This document shows positions 34,455-44,718 of a stretch of 64,000 nucleotides of DNA, in pieces. This stretch comes from Alphaproteobacteria bacterium (GTDB lineage Bacteria; Pseudomonadota; Alphaproteobacteria; Reyranellales; Reyranellaceae): assembly GCA_017307275.1 (NCBI GenBank), contig JAFKFK010000020.1:1-64000 (forward strand). The letters run 5' to 3'. Below the pieces are notes generated by a model. The model ran no database searches. It had not been told where the DNA came from and worked only from the letters and a program-made list of their open reading frames with translations. Numbering within the stretch: the first letter of the stretch is position 1; the number at the start of each line of letters is the position of its first letter. Made by a program: the position numbers and the translations under genes.

Positions 34455-35669
34455 ATGAACGCGCGTTTTTTGCTCTGCCTTCTGGGGCTGCTAGGCCTCC
34501 TGACGGTGCCCGCCCGGGCCCAGATTGCGACCGTGGCATCGCCCTCGGGGCCGGTGCCGGCAGGCCCTTACCTCGCCGTCGATGTCGCTACCGGCGAGGT
34601 GCTGGTGGAACGCAATGCCGGTATCTCCTGGCAGCCGGCCTCGCTCACCAAGATGATGACGATCTACCTCGTCTTCGAGGAACTGAAGGCCGGCCGTCTG
34701 CAGCTCGGATCGACGCTTTCCTTCACCGAAAATGCCCGCGCCAAGCCGGCCTCCAAGCTGGTGCTGGCCGCCGGCCAGTCGATCACGGTCGAGCAGGGGC
34801 TGCAGGCACTGGTGGCGCGTTCGGCCAACGATGTCGCCACGGCCTTCGCCGAACGCCTCGCAGGGTCCGAGGCCGCCTTCGCACAGCGCATGACCGAAAC
34901 CGCCGTGCGCCTCGGCATGACGGCGACGCAGTTCCGCAATGCCAATGGGTTGCCGGACGATGCGCAGCAGACCACCGCGCGGGACATGGCGATCCTGGCG
35001 CTCGCCCTGATCAAGGACTTCCCGCAGTACTACGGTTACTTCCGGACGCAGGAGTTCTATCTCGGCAAGACCAAGGTCGGCCCGGGTCTCAAGTTCCTCG
35101 ATCTCTATGCACCGTACGCCGATGGGCTGAAGACTGGCTTCGTCTGCGCTTCCGGTTTCAACATCGTAGGCAGCGCCGTACGCGACGGCCGTCGTCTGGT
35201 GGCGGTAGCCTTCGGCTTCCGACGTGGCGATCTGCGCGACGAATTCCTGGTGCGCCTGTTCGACGAAGCCTTTGCGCTCAAGACCGGCGGCGCCCGTCCG
35301 AAAGTCTGGCAGTTGCGCAATGGCGGCAGCGGGCCGGCGATGGTGCTGCCCTACGGCGAATGCGGAACGATCCGCTATGACATGCCGGGCGATGCAGTCT
35401 GGCTCGGCACCTACGGTGACTGGCGGACGGCGAAGAACACTTTCGACGCGGGCCAGGCCCGGCTGGGCACAATGGGCACCGCCACGCTTGGCAAGGAGTA
35501 CATCTTGCCGGTTACATCGAACAAGGTGACCCGTCAGGCCGCCATCATCGCCGATCTCGAGCCCGCTGCGGCGCAGAAGCTCTGCGCCGACTACCACGCG
35601 CGGAAATCTTTCTGCGAAGTGAAGAAACCTCGGGACTTCGTGGCGCCCTTCTCCGGCTTCTGGCGCTGA
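34455..35669 (+). CDS. D-alanyl-D-alanine carboxypeptidase (PBP5/6 type)
   Basis: 404-residue S11-family penicillin-binding protein trimming the terminal D-Ala of peptidoglycan stem peptides. ATG 34455 gives a signal peptide (MNARFLLCLLGLLGLL, cleavage after PARA). Active-site motifs are SLTK (Ser63, Lys66), SAN (Ser123, Asn125) and KTG (226-228). The C-terminal domain beyond residue 290 ends in FSGFWR and lacks an obvious amphipathic membrane anchor. An upstream in-frame ATG at 34413 would place 14 residues before the signal and is rejected. Confidence 0.92.
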   Translation: MNARFLLCLLGLLGLLTVPARAQIATVASPSGPVPAGPYLAVDVATGEVLVERNAGISWQPASLTKMMTIYLVFEELKAGRLQLGSTLSFTENARAKPASKLVLAAGQSITVEQGLQALVARSANDVATAFAERLAGSEAAFAQRMTETAVRLGMTATQFRNANGLPDDAQQTTARDMAILALALIKDFPQYYGYFRTQEFYLGKTKVGPGLKFLDLYAPYADGLKTGFVCASGFNIVGSAVRDGRRLVAVAFGFRRGDLRDEFLVRLFDEAFALKTGGARPKVWQLRNGGSGPAMVLPYGECGTIRYDMPGDAVWLGTYGDWRTAKNTFDAGQARLGTMGTATLGKEYILPVTSNKVTRQAAIIADLEPAAAQKLCADYHARKSFCEVKKPRDFVAPFSGFWR

Positions 35670-35706
35670 GCTTGGCCGCCATGGCCATTCGTGCGATACC
35701 GCCGCC

Positions 35707-36597
35707 ATGAATTGGCTGACCAATTTCGTCCGTCCGAAGCTGCGCGCCCTGGTCGCCCGCAAGGAGACGCCGGACAATCTCTGGGTAAAGTGCCCCAAGT
35801 GCGAACAGATGCTGTTCACGCGCGATTGGGAAGCCAACCAGGAAGTCTGCAATCACTGCGGCCATCACATGCGGCTGCGGCCGATGAAGCGGCTGCCACA
35901 CCTCTTTGACGACGGCAAGTACGAGCTGCATCCGCTGCCGCGCGTGCCCGTCGATCCGCTCAAGTTCCGCGACACCAAGCGCTACGACGCCAAGCTCAAG
36001 GAAGCGCAGTCCAGCGCCGAGGGCTCGACCGATGCGCTGGTCGTGTCGAGCGGCCTGATGGGCAGCCGGCTCACCATCGTGGCGCTGCTCGATTTTGGCT
36101 TCATGGGCGGCTCCATGGGCACGGCCGTGGGCGAGGGGCTGGTGATGGCAGCCGAGCTGGCGGTCGCCCGCAAGGCACCGTTGATCGTCTTCTCTTCCTC
36201 GGGCGGCGCGCGCATGCAGGAGGGTATTCTCTCGCTGATGCAGCTCACGCGCACCACCATCGCCGTGCGTAAGGTGAAAGGCGCGGGGCTTCCCTACATC
36301 GTGGTGCTGACCGATCCGACGACCGGCGGTGTCTCGGCTTCGTTCGCCATGCTGGGCGACGTCCATCTCGCCGAACCTGATGCGCTGATCGGCTTCGCCG
36401 GCCCGCGCGTCATCCAGGACACGATCCGTCAGGAGCTGCCGGAAGGCTTCCAGCGCTCCGAATATCTGTTCGAGCACGGCATGGTCGATGCCGTCGTCCA
36501 TCGCCACAAGCTGCGCGAGACATTGATCCGCATGGTCTCGCTGTTCATGGATCCTCTCATCGCCGAAGGCCGCGGCCTGGCCGTCGCCGGCCGCTGA
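35707..36597 (+). CDS. accD: Acetyl-CoA carboxylase carboxyltransferase subunit beta
   Basis: 296-residue subunit of acetyl-CoA carboxylase, first committed step of fatty-acid synthesis. The N-terminal zinc ribbon has four cysteines (Cys29, Cys32, Cys48, Cys51), and the crotonase-fold carboxyltransferase domain follows (SSSGGARMQEG, DPTTGGVSASFAMLGD, GFAGPRVI). Length is typical. It is followed after seven bases by folC, the classical accD-folC pair. In many alphaproteobacteria accD follows trpA directly; here three genes intervene. Confidence 0.96.
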   Translation: MNWLTNFVRPKLRALVARKETPDNLWVKCPKCEQMLFTRDWEANQEVCNHCGHHMRLRPMKRLPHLFDDGKYELHPLPRVPVDPLKFRDTKRYDAKLKEAQSSAEGSTDALVVSSGLMGSRLTIVALLDFGFMGGSMGTAVGEGLVMAAELAVARKAPLIVFSSSGGARMQEGILSLMQLTRTTIAVRKVKGAGLPYIVVLTDPTTGGVSASFAMLGDVHLAEPDALIGFAGPRVIQDTIRQELPEGFQRSEYLFEHGMVDAVVHRHKLRETLIRMVSLFMDPLIAEGRGLAVAGR

Positions 36598-36604
36598 GCC
36601 GGCT

Positions 36605-37897
36605 GTGAGCGACGCCATTGTCCAGCGCCTGATGAGCCACCATCCGAGGGTAATCACCCTCGGGTTGGAGCGCATCGAACGCCTGCTGAAGGCACTGGGT
36701 TCACCCGAAAAGAAGCTGCCGCCGCTCGTCCATGTCGCGGGCACCAACGGCAAGGGCTCCCTCGTCGCTTATCTGCGGGCGATGGCCGAGGCTGCCGGCT
36801 ATCGCGTGCACGTCTACACCTCGCCGCATCTGGTCCGCTTCAACGAGCGGATCAGGATTGCCGGTCAGTTGATCGAGGACGACGACCTCGACGACCTGCT
36901 GACCGAATGCGAGGAAGCCAACGGCGATACGCCGATTTCCTTCTTCGACATCACGACGGCGCTCGCGTTGCTCGCGTTCTCGCGCGTACCGGCTGAACTC
37001 GGCATGATCGAGGTCGGCATGGGAGGCCGCTTCGACAGCACCAACGTGATCGAACCCGCTTTGTCGGCCATCACACCAGTCGGCTACGACCACACGGGCT
37101 TTCTGGGCGACAAGCTCGAAGGCATCGCCTGGGAGAAGGCGGGCATCATCAAGCGCGCGATCCCTGCCGTGATCGGCCGTCAGCGCGAGGTGAGTGCACA
37201 GGTCATCGAGACCGAGGCGGACAAGCTCGCGGCACCCCTGTTCCGCATGGGACGTGAATGGCAGGTGACGCAGCAGGAGTCGGGCTTCCGCTACGAAAGC
37301 GATCTCCTCACGCTCGATCTGCCTGCGCCTGCGTTGGTGGGCGTGCACCAGATCGACAACGCTGCGACCGCCGTCGCCTGTATCGAGCGTCTGCGGGCGG
37401 CGCGCTTCGACATTGGCGACACCGCGATCCGTAAAGGGCTTGCGTCCGTAGAGTGGCCGGCGCGTCTGCAGCGCCTCACGAAGGGGCCGCTGTCAGGCTC
37501 GCTGCTGCCCGGTTGCGAACTCTGGCTCGACGGCGGCCACAACGAGGATTGTGGCATCGCGCTCGGCCGTATGGCGGCGGAGTGGGCAAAGGAGCCGGCG
37601 GCCCTGCCGCTCTATCTCGTCTTCGCCATGCAGACGACCAAGGATGCCTCGGGCTTCCTGCGGCCGCTTGCGCGCTACGCCACGGCGGCGCGCGCGGTAC
37701 CGTTCCCCGAAGGCCACGCCGCCTACACGCCACAGGAGGCCTGTGCGAAGGCGGCCGATGTCGGTCTCGATTGCGCTCCCGCAAACGATATCGGCGCGGC
37801 GCTGGAAGACCTGTTGGCCACCCAGCCCGCGCCGATGCGCATTCTCATCTGTGGTTCGCTCTACCTTGCGGGCGAAGTCCTGGTCCGCAACGGGTAG
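36605..37897 (+). CDS. folC: Bifunctional dihydrofolate synthase / folylpolyglutamate synthase
   Basis: 430-residue Mur-ligase-fold enzyme adding glutamate to dihydropteroate and folates. The ATP loop is HVAGTNGKGS, followed by TSPHLVRFNERI, FDITTALA and GMGGRFDSTNV, all FolC signatures. The C-terminal domain contains LDGGHN. The start is GTG 36605, giving MSDAIVQRLM, with no upstream alternative before the accD stop. It converges on trxA with 21 bases between the stops. Confidence 0.94.
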   Translation: MSDAIVQRLMSHHPRVITLGLERIERLLKALGSPEKKLPPLVHVAGTNGKGSLVAYLRAMAEAAGYRVHVYTSPHLVRFNERIRIAGQLIEDDDLDDLLTECEEANGDTPISFFDITTALALLAFSRVPAELGMIEVGMGGRFDSTNVIEPALSAITPVGYDHTGFLGDKLEGIAWEKAGIIKRAIPAVIGRQREVSAQVIETEADKLAAPLFRMGREWQVTQQESGFRYESDLLTLDLPAPALVGVHQIDNAATAVACIERLRAARFDIGDTAIRKGLASVEWPARLQRLTKGPLSGSLLPGCELWLDGGHNEDCGIALGRMAAEWAKEPAALPLYLVFAMQTTKDASGFLRPLARYATAARAVPFPEGHAAYTPQEACAKAADVGLDCAPANDIGAALEDLLATQPAPMRILICGSLYLAGEVLVRNG

Positions 37898-37918
37898 GGC
37901 CTGCCAATCGACCGTCGA

Positions 37919-38236
37919 TCAGACGACGGTGTTGATCCAGCTCACCAGCTTCTGCTTCGGCTCGGCGCCGATCTTGGTCGCGGCGACCTGGCCGTTCTTG
38001 AACAGCAGCAGGGTCGGGATCGAGCGCACGCCATAGCGTGTCGGCGCCATCGGGTTCTCGTCGATGTTGACCTTCACGACCTTGAGCTTGCCGTCCATCT
38101 CCTTGGCGATGTCTTCCAGCGACGGGCCGATCATGCGGCAGGGGCCGCACCACTCGGCCCAGAAGTCGACGAGGACGGGCGTATCGGATTTCAGGACTTC
38201 CTGCTCGAAGGAAGCATCGGTTGCTTTAACGGTCAT
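37919..38236 (-). CDS. trxA: Thioredoxin
   Basis: 105-residue classical thioredoxin. Active site WAEWCGPC (Cys30, Cys33), cis-Pro loop [10 protein letters not shown] and length are all standard. It is the general cytoplasmic disulfide reductant and would supply the DsbD/ScsB-like transporter encoded elsewhere in the window. ATG 38236 is preceded on the minus strand by GGGAGAACC. A 7-bp stem-loop (38262-38279) lies in the 84-base gap between addA and this gene. Confidence 0.97.
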   Translation of the reverse strand: MTVKATDASFEQEVLKSDTPVLVDFWAEWCGPCRMIGPSLEDIAKEMDGKLKVVKVNIDENPMAPTRYGVRSIPTLLLFKNGQVAATKIGAEPKQKLVSWINTVV

Positions 38237-38261
38237 ATGGGTTCTCCCGAAAACACTACAG

Positions 38262-38279
38262 GCCGGTCGATGGACCGGC
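38262..38279 (-). other. Stem-loop between addA and trxA
   Basis: Perfect 7-bp inverted repeat GCCGGTC (38262-38268) and GACCGGC (38273-38279) with a 4-base loop. On the minus strand it follows the addA stop by 41 bases and lies 25 bases before trxA. The T-rich stretch begins several bases after the stem, so it may be a weak terminator or part of the trxA leader. Confidence 0.35.
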
Positions 38280-38320
38280 GCCGCCCTTGATCCCCAAGCT
38301 AGGAACCGGGGGCGGTCAAG

Positions 38321-41300
38321 TCAAGATGCCGAGGCGTAAGGCATTGAATTGTCTAGGGTTTCTGCGGAAATCTCCATGAGTCGCGGCGTTGCCGTCCACA
38401 GTAAAAATGCCCGCACCGTGCGACCGGGGTAAATGCGCTGCAGGAGGGCTCGGTAGAGGGCGAGCTGGCGGCGATAGGCCAGCGTGACGCCGTCGGCCGA
38501 CCGTGGCGGCGGCCGGTTGGTCTTGAAATCGACGATCAGGACCTCGTCCTCCGAAACGGCGAGGCGGTCGACCTGGCCACTGACGGTGAAGGTGCCGCGC
38601 GGCGTCTTCACGGTGCCGATCAACGGCACTTCCGCGCGCGAACCCTCGGCAAACAGGGCCGCGTGCTCGGGCGCCTCGGTGACCGCCAACGCCTCATCAG
38701 CCCAGCGTTCGACATCGTCCGCCGCGAGGCCATGCGCCGGCTGCGCCAGGAAATGACGGGCGGCCGCGGCACGTTCTGCGGTCGGCAGGGCGGGCAGGTG
38801 GCGCAGCAGTTCGTGCAGCAACAGGCCGCGCTGCCAGCGCCGCGGATCGTCGGCCGCCAGCGGGCTGAAGGCACGCGGCTCGGACACCGCCTCGTCGGGC
38901 AGCGGCTGCGACGGGGCCAGCGGCGTCGGAGGATCGGGTTCGGCCGGCGCAGGACGGTGGACCCAGTCTTGCAGCTCGGCGGCTTGCGGGATCGGCAACT
39001 CGCGCTGATCGGGCTCAGCGATGCGGCCCTCATTGGAAAGCTCGTAACCGTCGCCGGTCCAACCGATGTCTGGCAGCAGCATCGTGAAATCGAAGTTGCG
39101 TGGCGTGGCGTGCAAGCGCCCGCCCTCCGAGGAGGCGCTGCTGGTCTGCAGGCCGGCTGCGATGCGATCGTACCAGCAACCGGGATCCTGCCGCCGCGTG
39201 CCGATCCAGCCACCGACGTACAGACGATCTTCGGCCCGGGTCATGGCGACATAGAGCAGGCGGTTTTGCTCCTCTAGTGACCGCTTGCGCACCTCGGCGC
39301 GCCACTCCCGCGCGGCCTCGTTGGCATCGTCGGTGCGCGGCAGCCAGAGCCGCGTGTTGCCGTCCTCCGCGGCCAGCAGCCTCTCCGAATCGCGAGGGAC
39401 GCGCGTCGTGTCGGGCAGATAGACGATCGGCGCCTGCAGACCCTTCGAGGCGTGCACGGTGAGAATGCGCACCTCCTGGCGGCGGTTGGCGTCGAGGTCG
39501 CGCTTGATCTCGCCCCCGCCCGCCTCGAACCAGCGCAGGAAGCCCTGCAACGAACTCGCCTCGGCCCGCTGGTACTGAAGTGCGCGCGCCAGCAATTCGT
39601 CGATCGGGTCGGAAGCTTCGTGGCCCAGCCGCTCCAGCAGGCGCCGCCGACCACCCTCGGGGCCGAGTGCCTGGGCAAAGAAGTCGAAGGGCGTCGTGAG
39701 ATCGGCGCGTGCCAGCCATTTCGACAGAAGTTCATAGGCTGGTGCAAAGGCGGGCTCCGTCGCGTGCGCGCGCAACGACCGCCAGAGATGGCCCGGACGT
39801 TTGTAGGCCAGGGTGAAGAGCTGCTCTTCGTCGAGGCCGACCAATGGTGATTTCAACAGGCAGGCGAGGTTGAGATCGTCCTGAGGCAGCAGCACGAAGC
39901 GCGCCATCGCCAGCAGGTCCTGGATGGCGAGCTCCTCGCCGAGATTGAGCCGGTCGACGCCGGCGACCCCGATGTCGGCATGCTTCAGCGCCCGCACCAG
40001 GGCATTGACGAAGGCGTTGCGGCGACGGACCAGCACCATGAAGTGCCCGGCATGCAGCAGCTCGCCGCCGCGAGCGCGCCGCTCCTTGCCAATCAGACTG
40101 TCGGCGTGGGCGGCGATCAGGCGAGCGAGCCTGTCGTGCGGCGGCAACGATGAATTGCCCGACGCGGTGAAGTCGGTCGTATCGGTCTCAGCCTTCTCGG
40201 CCGCGACCAGCGGCCATAGTTCGACCCTGCCGGGATCGGTCTTGCGGCTGGTGTAGTGCTGCACGTCGAGATCGGGCTGGGTGAGACCTTCGGCTGCGTC
40301 GTCCAGGCTGAACACCCAGTCGACGGCATCGAGCACGGCCGGAGTCGAGCGGAATGAAACCGTGAGCTGGATCGGCACGAAGGGCTTCTGCGCGATGTCG
40401 CTCTTGTCGGCGAACTGGCGTCGCATCTCGGCAAGCTTGCGTGGATCGGCGCGCTGGAAGCCGAAGATCGATTGCTTGGTATCGCCCACGGCGAAGATGG
40501 TGCGTTGCCGGTCGACGGCGCCTTCGCCGACGAAGAATTCCTCGGTGAGCTTGCGGATCACCTCCCACTGGTCCGGGTTGGTGTCCTGCGCCTCGTCGAC
40601 CAGCACATGATCGATGCCACCATCGAGCTTGTAGAGCACCCAGGAGGCTCGGCCGGTGCCTTCGAGAAGCCGACGGGTGGCGACGATCAGATCGTCATAG
40701 TCGAGCATCGCCCGCCGTTGCTTGGCTTTGCCGTAGCGTTGCGTGATGTCGAGGCCGAGCCGTAGCAGCGCCACCGTGAGCTCAACCAGCGTCGAGCCGC
40801 GGGCGTGGTTCATGGCGAGACCAAGTCGCTCCGCTTCGTCACGTAACACGGCGTCGATGTCCGACATCAGCTTGACCACGGCCTTGGTAGCCAGCGTCTT
40901 GCGGACGTCGCCCTTCTCCGTGAAGTAGGCCGGCGCATAGTCGTCGAGCACGGCGTTGCGGTCCGGTGCGTCGAGCCAGGCGGCAATCCTTCGGGCTCGC
41001 TCCGCGTCCTGTTTTCCGCCGCCGGAAAGCGCCGTCACTGCAGCCCGCAGTGCCTTTTCATCCGGTGTCGTTTCAAACGGCTGATCGCACCCCAACTGCT
41101 TGGCGAGGCGGCGGCGCAGTCGGGCCAAGTCCCCTTCGCCAGCGATACGCGCCAGCAGCCACGCCCGCTCGGTCAGGAGCTTGCCCATGAGTTCGGCATA
41201 CTCGGTGATCGAGACTCGCCCCGCGACCGTCGCCAGCGCCGCGCTCAGCTCCTGTGGCGCATTCGGCTCGGCCAGCGCTTCGATCTGCTCGTCCTGCGCC

Positions 41301-41785
41301 TGGCGCAGCAGGCCGGCCGCTTCGGCCTCGTCCATCACCTCGAAGCCCGGTGCGACGCCCGCCTCCAGCGGGAAGCGTTTCAACAGCGACTGGCAGAAGG
41401 CGTGAATGGTCAGAATGTTGATACCGCCCGGCGCGTCGAGCACGCGCGCGAAAAGCCGACGCGCCAACACCTTTTGCGCGGCCTGTGGTGCGGTATCGAT
41501 CAGCTTCGTGATCCCGTCCGTCAGATCGGCATCGTCGGCCATCGCCCAGCGGCCGAGTTGATTGGCGAGGCGGTTGCGCATCTCGGCTGCGGCCGCCTTG
41601 GTGAAGGTGAGACAAAGAATGCGCTCGGGCCGGACGTCTGCCAGCAGCAGCCGCGTCACGCGATCCGTGAGCACCTTCGTCTTGCCGGTGCCGGCATTGG
41701 CCTCGACCCAGGAGGAATGGCCAGGCGTCGTGGCCTTGCGCTGCTCGCTGCTGGCAAAGGCGACGGGATCGAAGGCGTCGCTCAT
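38321..41785 (-). CDS. addA: AddA helicase-nuclease, double-strand-break repair
   Basis: 1154-residue UvrD-like helicase and nuclease subunit of AddAB, the RecBCD counterpart that resects double-strand ends for RecA. Walker A EANAGTGKTKVL is at residues 28-39, Walker B LVDEAQDTNPDQW in the middle, and helicase motifs VSFRS and VHASKGLQ later. The C-terminal PD-(D/E)XK nuclease retains LIVDFKTNRP. ATG 41785 overlaps the addB stop (ATGA), the usual tight coupling. A longer upstream reading would run through addB and is rejected. Confidence 0.95.
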   Translation of the reverse strand: MSDAFDPVAFASSEQRKATTPGHSSWVEANAGTGKTKVLTDRVTRLLLADVRPERILCLTFTKAAAAEMRNRLANQLGRWAMADDADLTDGITKLIDTAPQAAQKVLARRLFARVLDAPGGINILTIHAFCQSLLKRFPLEAGVAPGFEVMDEAEAAGLLRQAQDEQIEALAEPNAPQELSAALATVAGRVSITEYAELMGKLLTERAWLLARIAGEGDLARLRRRLAKQLGCDQPFETTPDEKALRAAVTALSGGGKQDAERARRIAAWLDAPDRNAVLDDYAPAYFTEKGDVRKTLATKAVVKLMSDIDAVLRDEAERLGLAMNHARGSTLVELTVALLRLGLDITQRYGKAKQRRAMLDYDDLIVATRRLLEGTGRASWVLYKLDGGIDHVLVDEAQDTNPDQWEVIRKLTEEFFVGEGAVDRQRTIFAVGDTKQSIFGFQRADPRKLAEMRRQFADKSDIAQKPFVPIQLTVSFRSTPAVLDAVDWVFSLDDAAEGLTQPDLDVQHYTSRKTDPGRVELWPLVAAEKAETDTTDFTASGNSSLPPHDRLARLIAAHADSLIGKERRARGGELLHAGHFMVLVRRRNAFVNALVRALKHADIGVAGVDRLNLGEELAIQDLLAMARFVLLPQDDLNLACLLKSPLVGLDEEQLFTLAYKRPGHLWRSLRAHATEPAFAPAYELLSKWLARADLTTPFDFFAQALGPEGGRRRLLERLGHEASDPIDELLARALQYQRAEASSLQGFLRWFEAGGGEIKRDLDANRRQEVRILTVHASKGLQAPIVYLPDTTRVPRDSERLLAAEDGNTRLWLPRTDDANEAAREWRAEVRKRSLEEQNRLLYVAMTRAEDRLYVGGWIGTRRQDPGCWYDRIAAGLQTSSASSEGGRLHATPRNFDFTMLLPDIGWTGDGYELSNEGRIAEPDQRELPIPQAAELQDWVHRPAPAEPDPPTPLAPSQPLPDEAVSEPRAFSPLAADDPRRWQRGLLLHELLRHLPALPTAERAAAARHFLAQPAHGLAADDVERWADEALAVTEAPEHAALFAEGSRAEVPLIGTVKTPRGTFTVSGQVDRLAVSEDEVLIVDFKTNRPPPRSADGVTLAYRRQLALYRALLQRIYPGRTVRAFLLWTATPRLMEISAETLDNSMPYASAS

Positions 41786-44718
41786 TCCTCGCCTCCACCC
41801 GACGACGACCACTCGGCAACGCGTTCGAGATGGGCGTAGTCGTTGAAATGCGGAACGAACTCGGGCCAGGGCAGGGCTTCGTAAGGCGTCGCGGGATTGC
41901 CGAAGTGGGCGACCATCTTGGCGACCAGCGCCATCATCTTCGGCACCAGTTCGTCGCTCGCCTTGATCTCCTTCACTGCGCCGCCGTCGCCGAGGCCGTT
42001 GGCCTGCCAGTAGGCGAGATGCACGGTGCGGGCTTTGCCTTTGATTTTCTCGAAACCACCGTGCTCGGCCATGGCCGCTTCGAGCAGGAGCTGCGGCGCG
42101 AACAGGCCTTCCAGTTCCTTGGGCGAAGGCACGCGGCCGGTCTTGTAATCGATGATCTCCCAGCCGCCCGGTTCGATCTCGTCGATACGGTCGGCGCGCG
42201 CCTCGATGGTGAGCCCTTCGATCTCTATCGACCCCGTGGTTTCGCCGCCCAGGAATCTCGTGCCGGCCCCGCGGCGCGCGTTCTCCGTGGCAATGAACCA
42301 ACGGGCCAGCCGCTGGAAACGCGGCCACCAGAAAGCCCGCTCCGCCGGTGCAGCGAGAACGGCCTCGAGATGCCTTTCGCCCATCTGCTCGAAGATTCGC
42401 AACGCGTCGGGCGGCAGCACGCCCGAGGGATAGGTCTTGAGGAATTCGTCGAGGGCGGCATGCAGGCTCGAACCACGTTCGGCGGCACCCAGTTCCTGTT
42501 CCAGCGGATCGAGTGCCTGGAGGTTGAGGATGCGGCGCGCGTATAGCCCGTAGGGGTCGCGGCGCCACTGCTCGACGCTGGAGACCGAGAGCCGAGTCGG
42601 TCTTGCTTCGAGCGGCGGTGTCGGTTGAGGTCGCGGCCGTGGCTTGTAGACGCCGGACGAGTCGAGTTTCTCGGCCCAGGCGAGAAGCTCGTGGCGGCCG
42701 CGCTGGATATATTCTGGCGCTGGCCCGCCGCTATGAGGATCGTAGCCAAACAGGGCGTCAAGCCGCGCCAGCCAGCGCGACGGTACCGTCGGCGCGCCGC
42801 CTTCGCGCTCCGCCCGTGTCAGCAACACGCGTTCTGCCGCCAGGGCCGAGGCAAAATCGTGCGCCGACAGGCCGATGCGGCGCTCGGGCTGAGGCAGACC
42901 GAGCGCGGCTCGCATCGGTCGATTGATCCAGGGGCCGGTTTCGACCGAAGGCGGCCAGGTACCTTCGTTCAGGCCGCCCAGGATCAGGAGATCGGCGCGC
43001 TGCAAACGTGCTTCCAGCGGCCCCCAGATCGCGAGCCGCGGATGCCGGCCGAAGCGAGGCCGGATGGTTTCCGTCGCGAGCATGGTGGCGAGCAAGGCCG
43101 GCCATTCGCCACCAGAGATCGCTGGCTGATTGGCCCATGCGTCGCGCAGGCGGGCGAGTGTATCGGCCAGCGCCTCTCCGGCCTCGCCGGACCACAACGT
43201 TTCGGCGGGCGCAAGTTTCTCGGCCGCGGCAAGAGTTGCATTGAGCAGTGCATGCGGCGCGGCATCGCCGGCCATAGACGCGACGAGGTCGGCCAAGGCA
43301 GCGTCGAGACGGTCGATAAGATCGATGACCTGCTGCCGGTCTCCGTCGTCGCCGAATTTCTTCGTGCCGATCAGTTCTCGCAGCGCTGTCAAACCCGGCG
43401 CAGGCTTGAGGCCACGCAGGACTTTACGGTCAAGGCGGCGCGCGGCGTCGAGCAGGGCGGGGCGCGACAGGCCGAGCGAGCACAGCGGATGCTTCAAAAG
43501 CGCCAGCAGGTGGACTGGTGCGAACGTCGAGTCGACGGCTGTTACCAGGGCCCGCAGCAAAGTCGCCGGCGGCGTGTCGGCAAGCGATTGGCCAGCCGAA
43601 TCGTCGACTTCGATGTTCCAGCGCCGCAGTTCGGCGGCAACGCGGCGAGCGAGGTCGCGGTCGGGCGTAACGAGGGCTGCCGTGCGCGTCCTGGCTTCGA
43701 GCGTCTGGCGCATTGCCAAGGCGATCACGACGGCTTCGTGATGTGGTGTTGCGCAATCGGCGCGCGTCACATGGTCGAGGGCGGCGGCACTGGGGCGGGT
43801 CCAGACTTCGCTGGTCTCCGCCGGCCGCATCAGTTCGGTGATCAGTTGACGGCGCGGAGCATCGCCCGGACCACCTGGCCACTCGGGCACCTCGTGGCGT
43901 TCGAGCGCCAGCGCGGACAGCAGCTCGCGCAGACCGAATTGAGGATGGCTGGGGTCGAGTTTGGCCCAGCTCTCGCCATCCATCTCGTGATCGAGGCCGG
44001 GCAGTACGACCGCACCCTGCGGCAGCCCTGCGATGACCGACAGGAGTTCGCGGGTCGCAGGCTGCGAGCCGGTCGAACCCGCGGCGATGATTTGAAACGC
44101 CGGTGGCTTTTCGCGCCAGCGTTCGGCCTGCAATCGGATGGAGCGGGTACGGCGGTCGAGGGCGTCGATCTGGCCGAGGTCGGCCAGAATGGCAGGCCAA
44201 TGCTCGCCGACGATGGCAAGGAAGTGCAGGGTATCTTGCCAGTGGCTGGCGAAATTGTCCTCGACCAGGGTCTGCAGCTTCTCGAACGGCACGCCGTCGA
44301 TGGCCAGCTCGTCGAGCAGGCTGGCAAGCTCGCGGGCGAGCTTGAGCGATTGCGCCGCCGAGAGGGTGACGGGTTGATCCTGCTTGTTCTTGTAGAGGGC
44401 AACCAGGCGGGCCAGCAGCGCTTCACGTTTTGCGGACTCGATGGCTGGCGGCAGGGTGAGCGCCGTGCCGTCGCCAGAAGCGATTTCCCAATCGCCGTCG
44501 TCGACATCGCCCAGCGGTGCCATGCGTGGCAGGAGAGTGGGCTTGCCATTGGCGGCGCGCAGGAAAGCCTCGCGAAGGGCTCGTACCGAACGGCGGGTCG
44601 GCACGAGGATCAACATATCGGCCAGTGCCAAGGGATCGTCGCCTTGTTCGGCCAGCACGCCGCGCGCCAGCTCGTCGGCGAAGCGCCGGTCGATGCCGAT
44701 CGAGAAGACGCCTTTCAT
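41782..44718 (-). CDS. addB: AddB subunit, double-strand-break repair nuclease
   Basis: 978-residue partner of AddA. The N-terminal helicase-like part has lost its P-loop (ILVPTRRSVRALREAF lacks GKT), as in AddB proteins that act as scaffold and recombination-hotspot reader. The C-terminal nuclease keeps WEIIDYKTGRVPSPKE. I see no C-terminal cysteine cluster, so it probably lacks the iron-sulfur cluster of the Bacillus protein. ATG 44718 overlaps the murU stop (ATGA); a start 54 bases upstream would lie inside murU. Confidence 0.93.
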   Translation of the reverse strand: MKGVFSIGIDRRFADELARGVLAEQGDDPLALADMLILVPTRRSVRALREAFLRAANGKPTLLPRMAPLGDVDDGDWEIASGDGTALTLPPAIESAKREALLARLVALYKNKQDQPVTLSAAQSLKLARELASLLDELAIDGVPFEKLQTLVEDNFASHWQDTLHFLAIVGEHWPAILADLGQIDALDRRTRSIRLQAERWREKPPAFQIIAAGSTGSQPATRELLSVIAGLPQGAVVLPGLDHEMDGESWAKLDPSHPQFGLRELLSALALERHEVPEWPGGPGDAPRRQLITELMRPAETSEVWTRPSAAALDHVTRADCATPHHEAVVIALAMRQTLEARTRTAALVTPDRDLARRVAAELRRWNIEVDDSAGQSLADTPPATLLRALVTAVDSTFAPVHLLALLKHPLCSLGLSRPALLDAARRLDRKVLRGLKPAPGLTALRELIGTKKFGDDGDRQQVIDLIDRLDAALADLVASMAGDAAPHALLNATLAAAEKLAPAETLWSGEAGEALADTLARLRDAWANQPAISGGEWPALLATMLATETIRPRFGRHPRLAIWGPLEARLQRADLLILGGLNEGTWPPSVETGPWINRPMRAALGLPQPERRIGLSAHDFASALAAERVLLTRAEREGGAPTVPSRWLARLDALFGYDPHSGGPAPEYIQRGRHELLAWAEKLDSSGVYKPRPRPQPTPPLEARPTRLSVSSVEQWRRDPYGLYARRILNLQALDPLEQELGAAERGSSLHAALDEFLKTYPSGVLPPDALRIFEQMGERHLEAVLAAPAERAFWWPRFQRLARWFIATENARRGAGTRFLGGETTGSIEIEGLTIEARADRIDEIEPGGWEIIDYKTGRVPSPKELEGLFAPQLLLEAAMAEHGGFEKIKGKARTVHLAYWQANGLGDGGAVKEIKASDELVPKMMALVAKMVAHFGNPATPYEALPWPEFVPHFNDYAHLERVAEWSSSGGGEE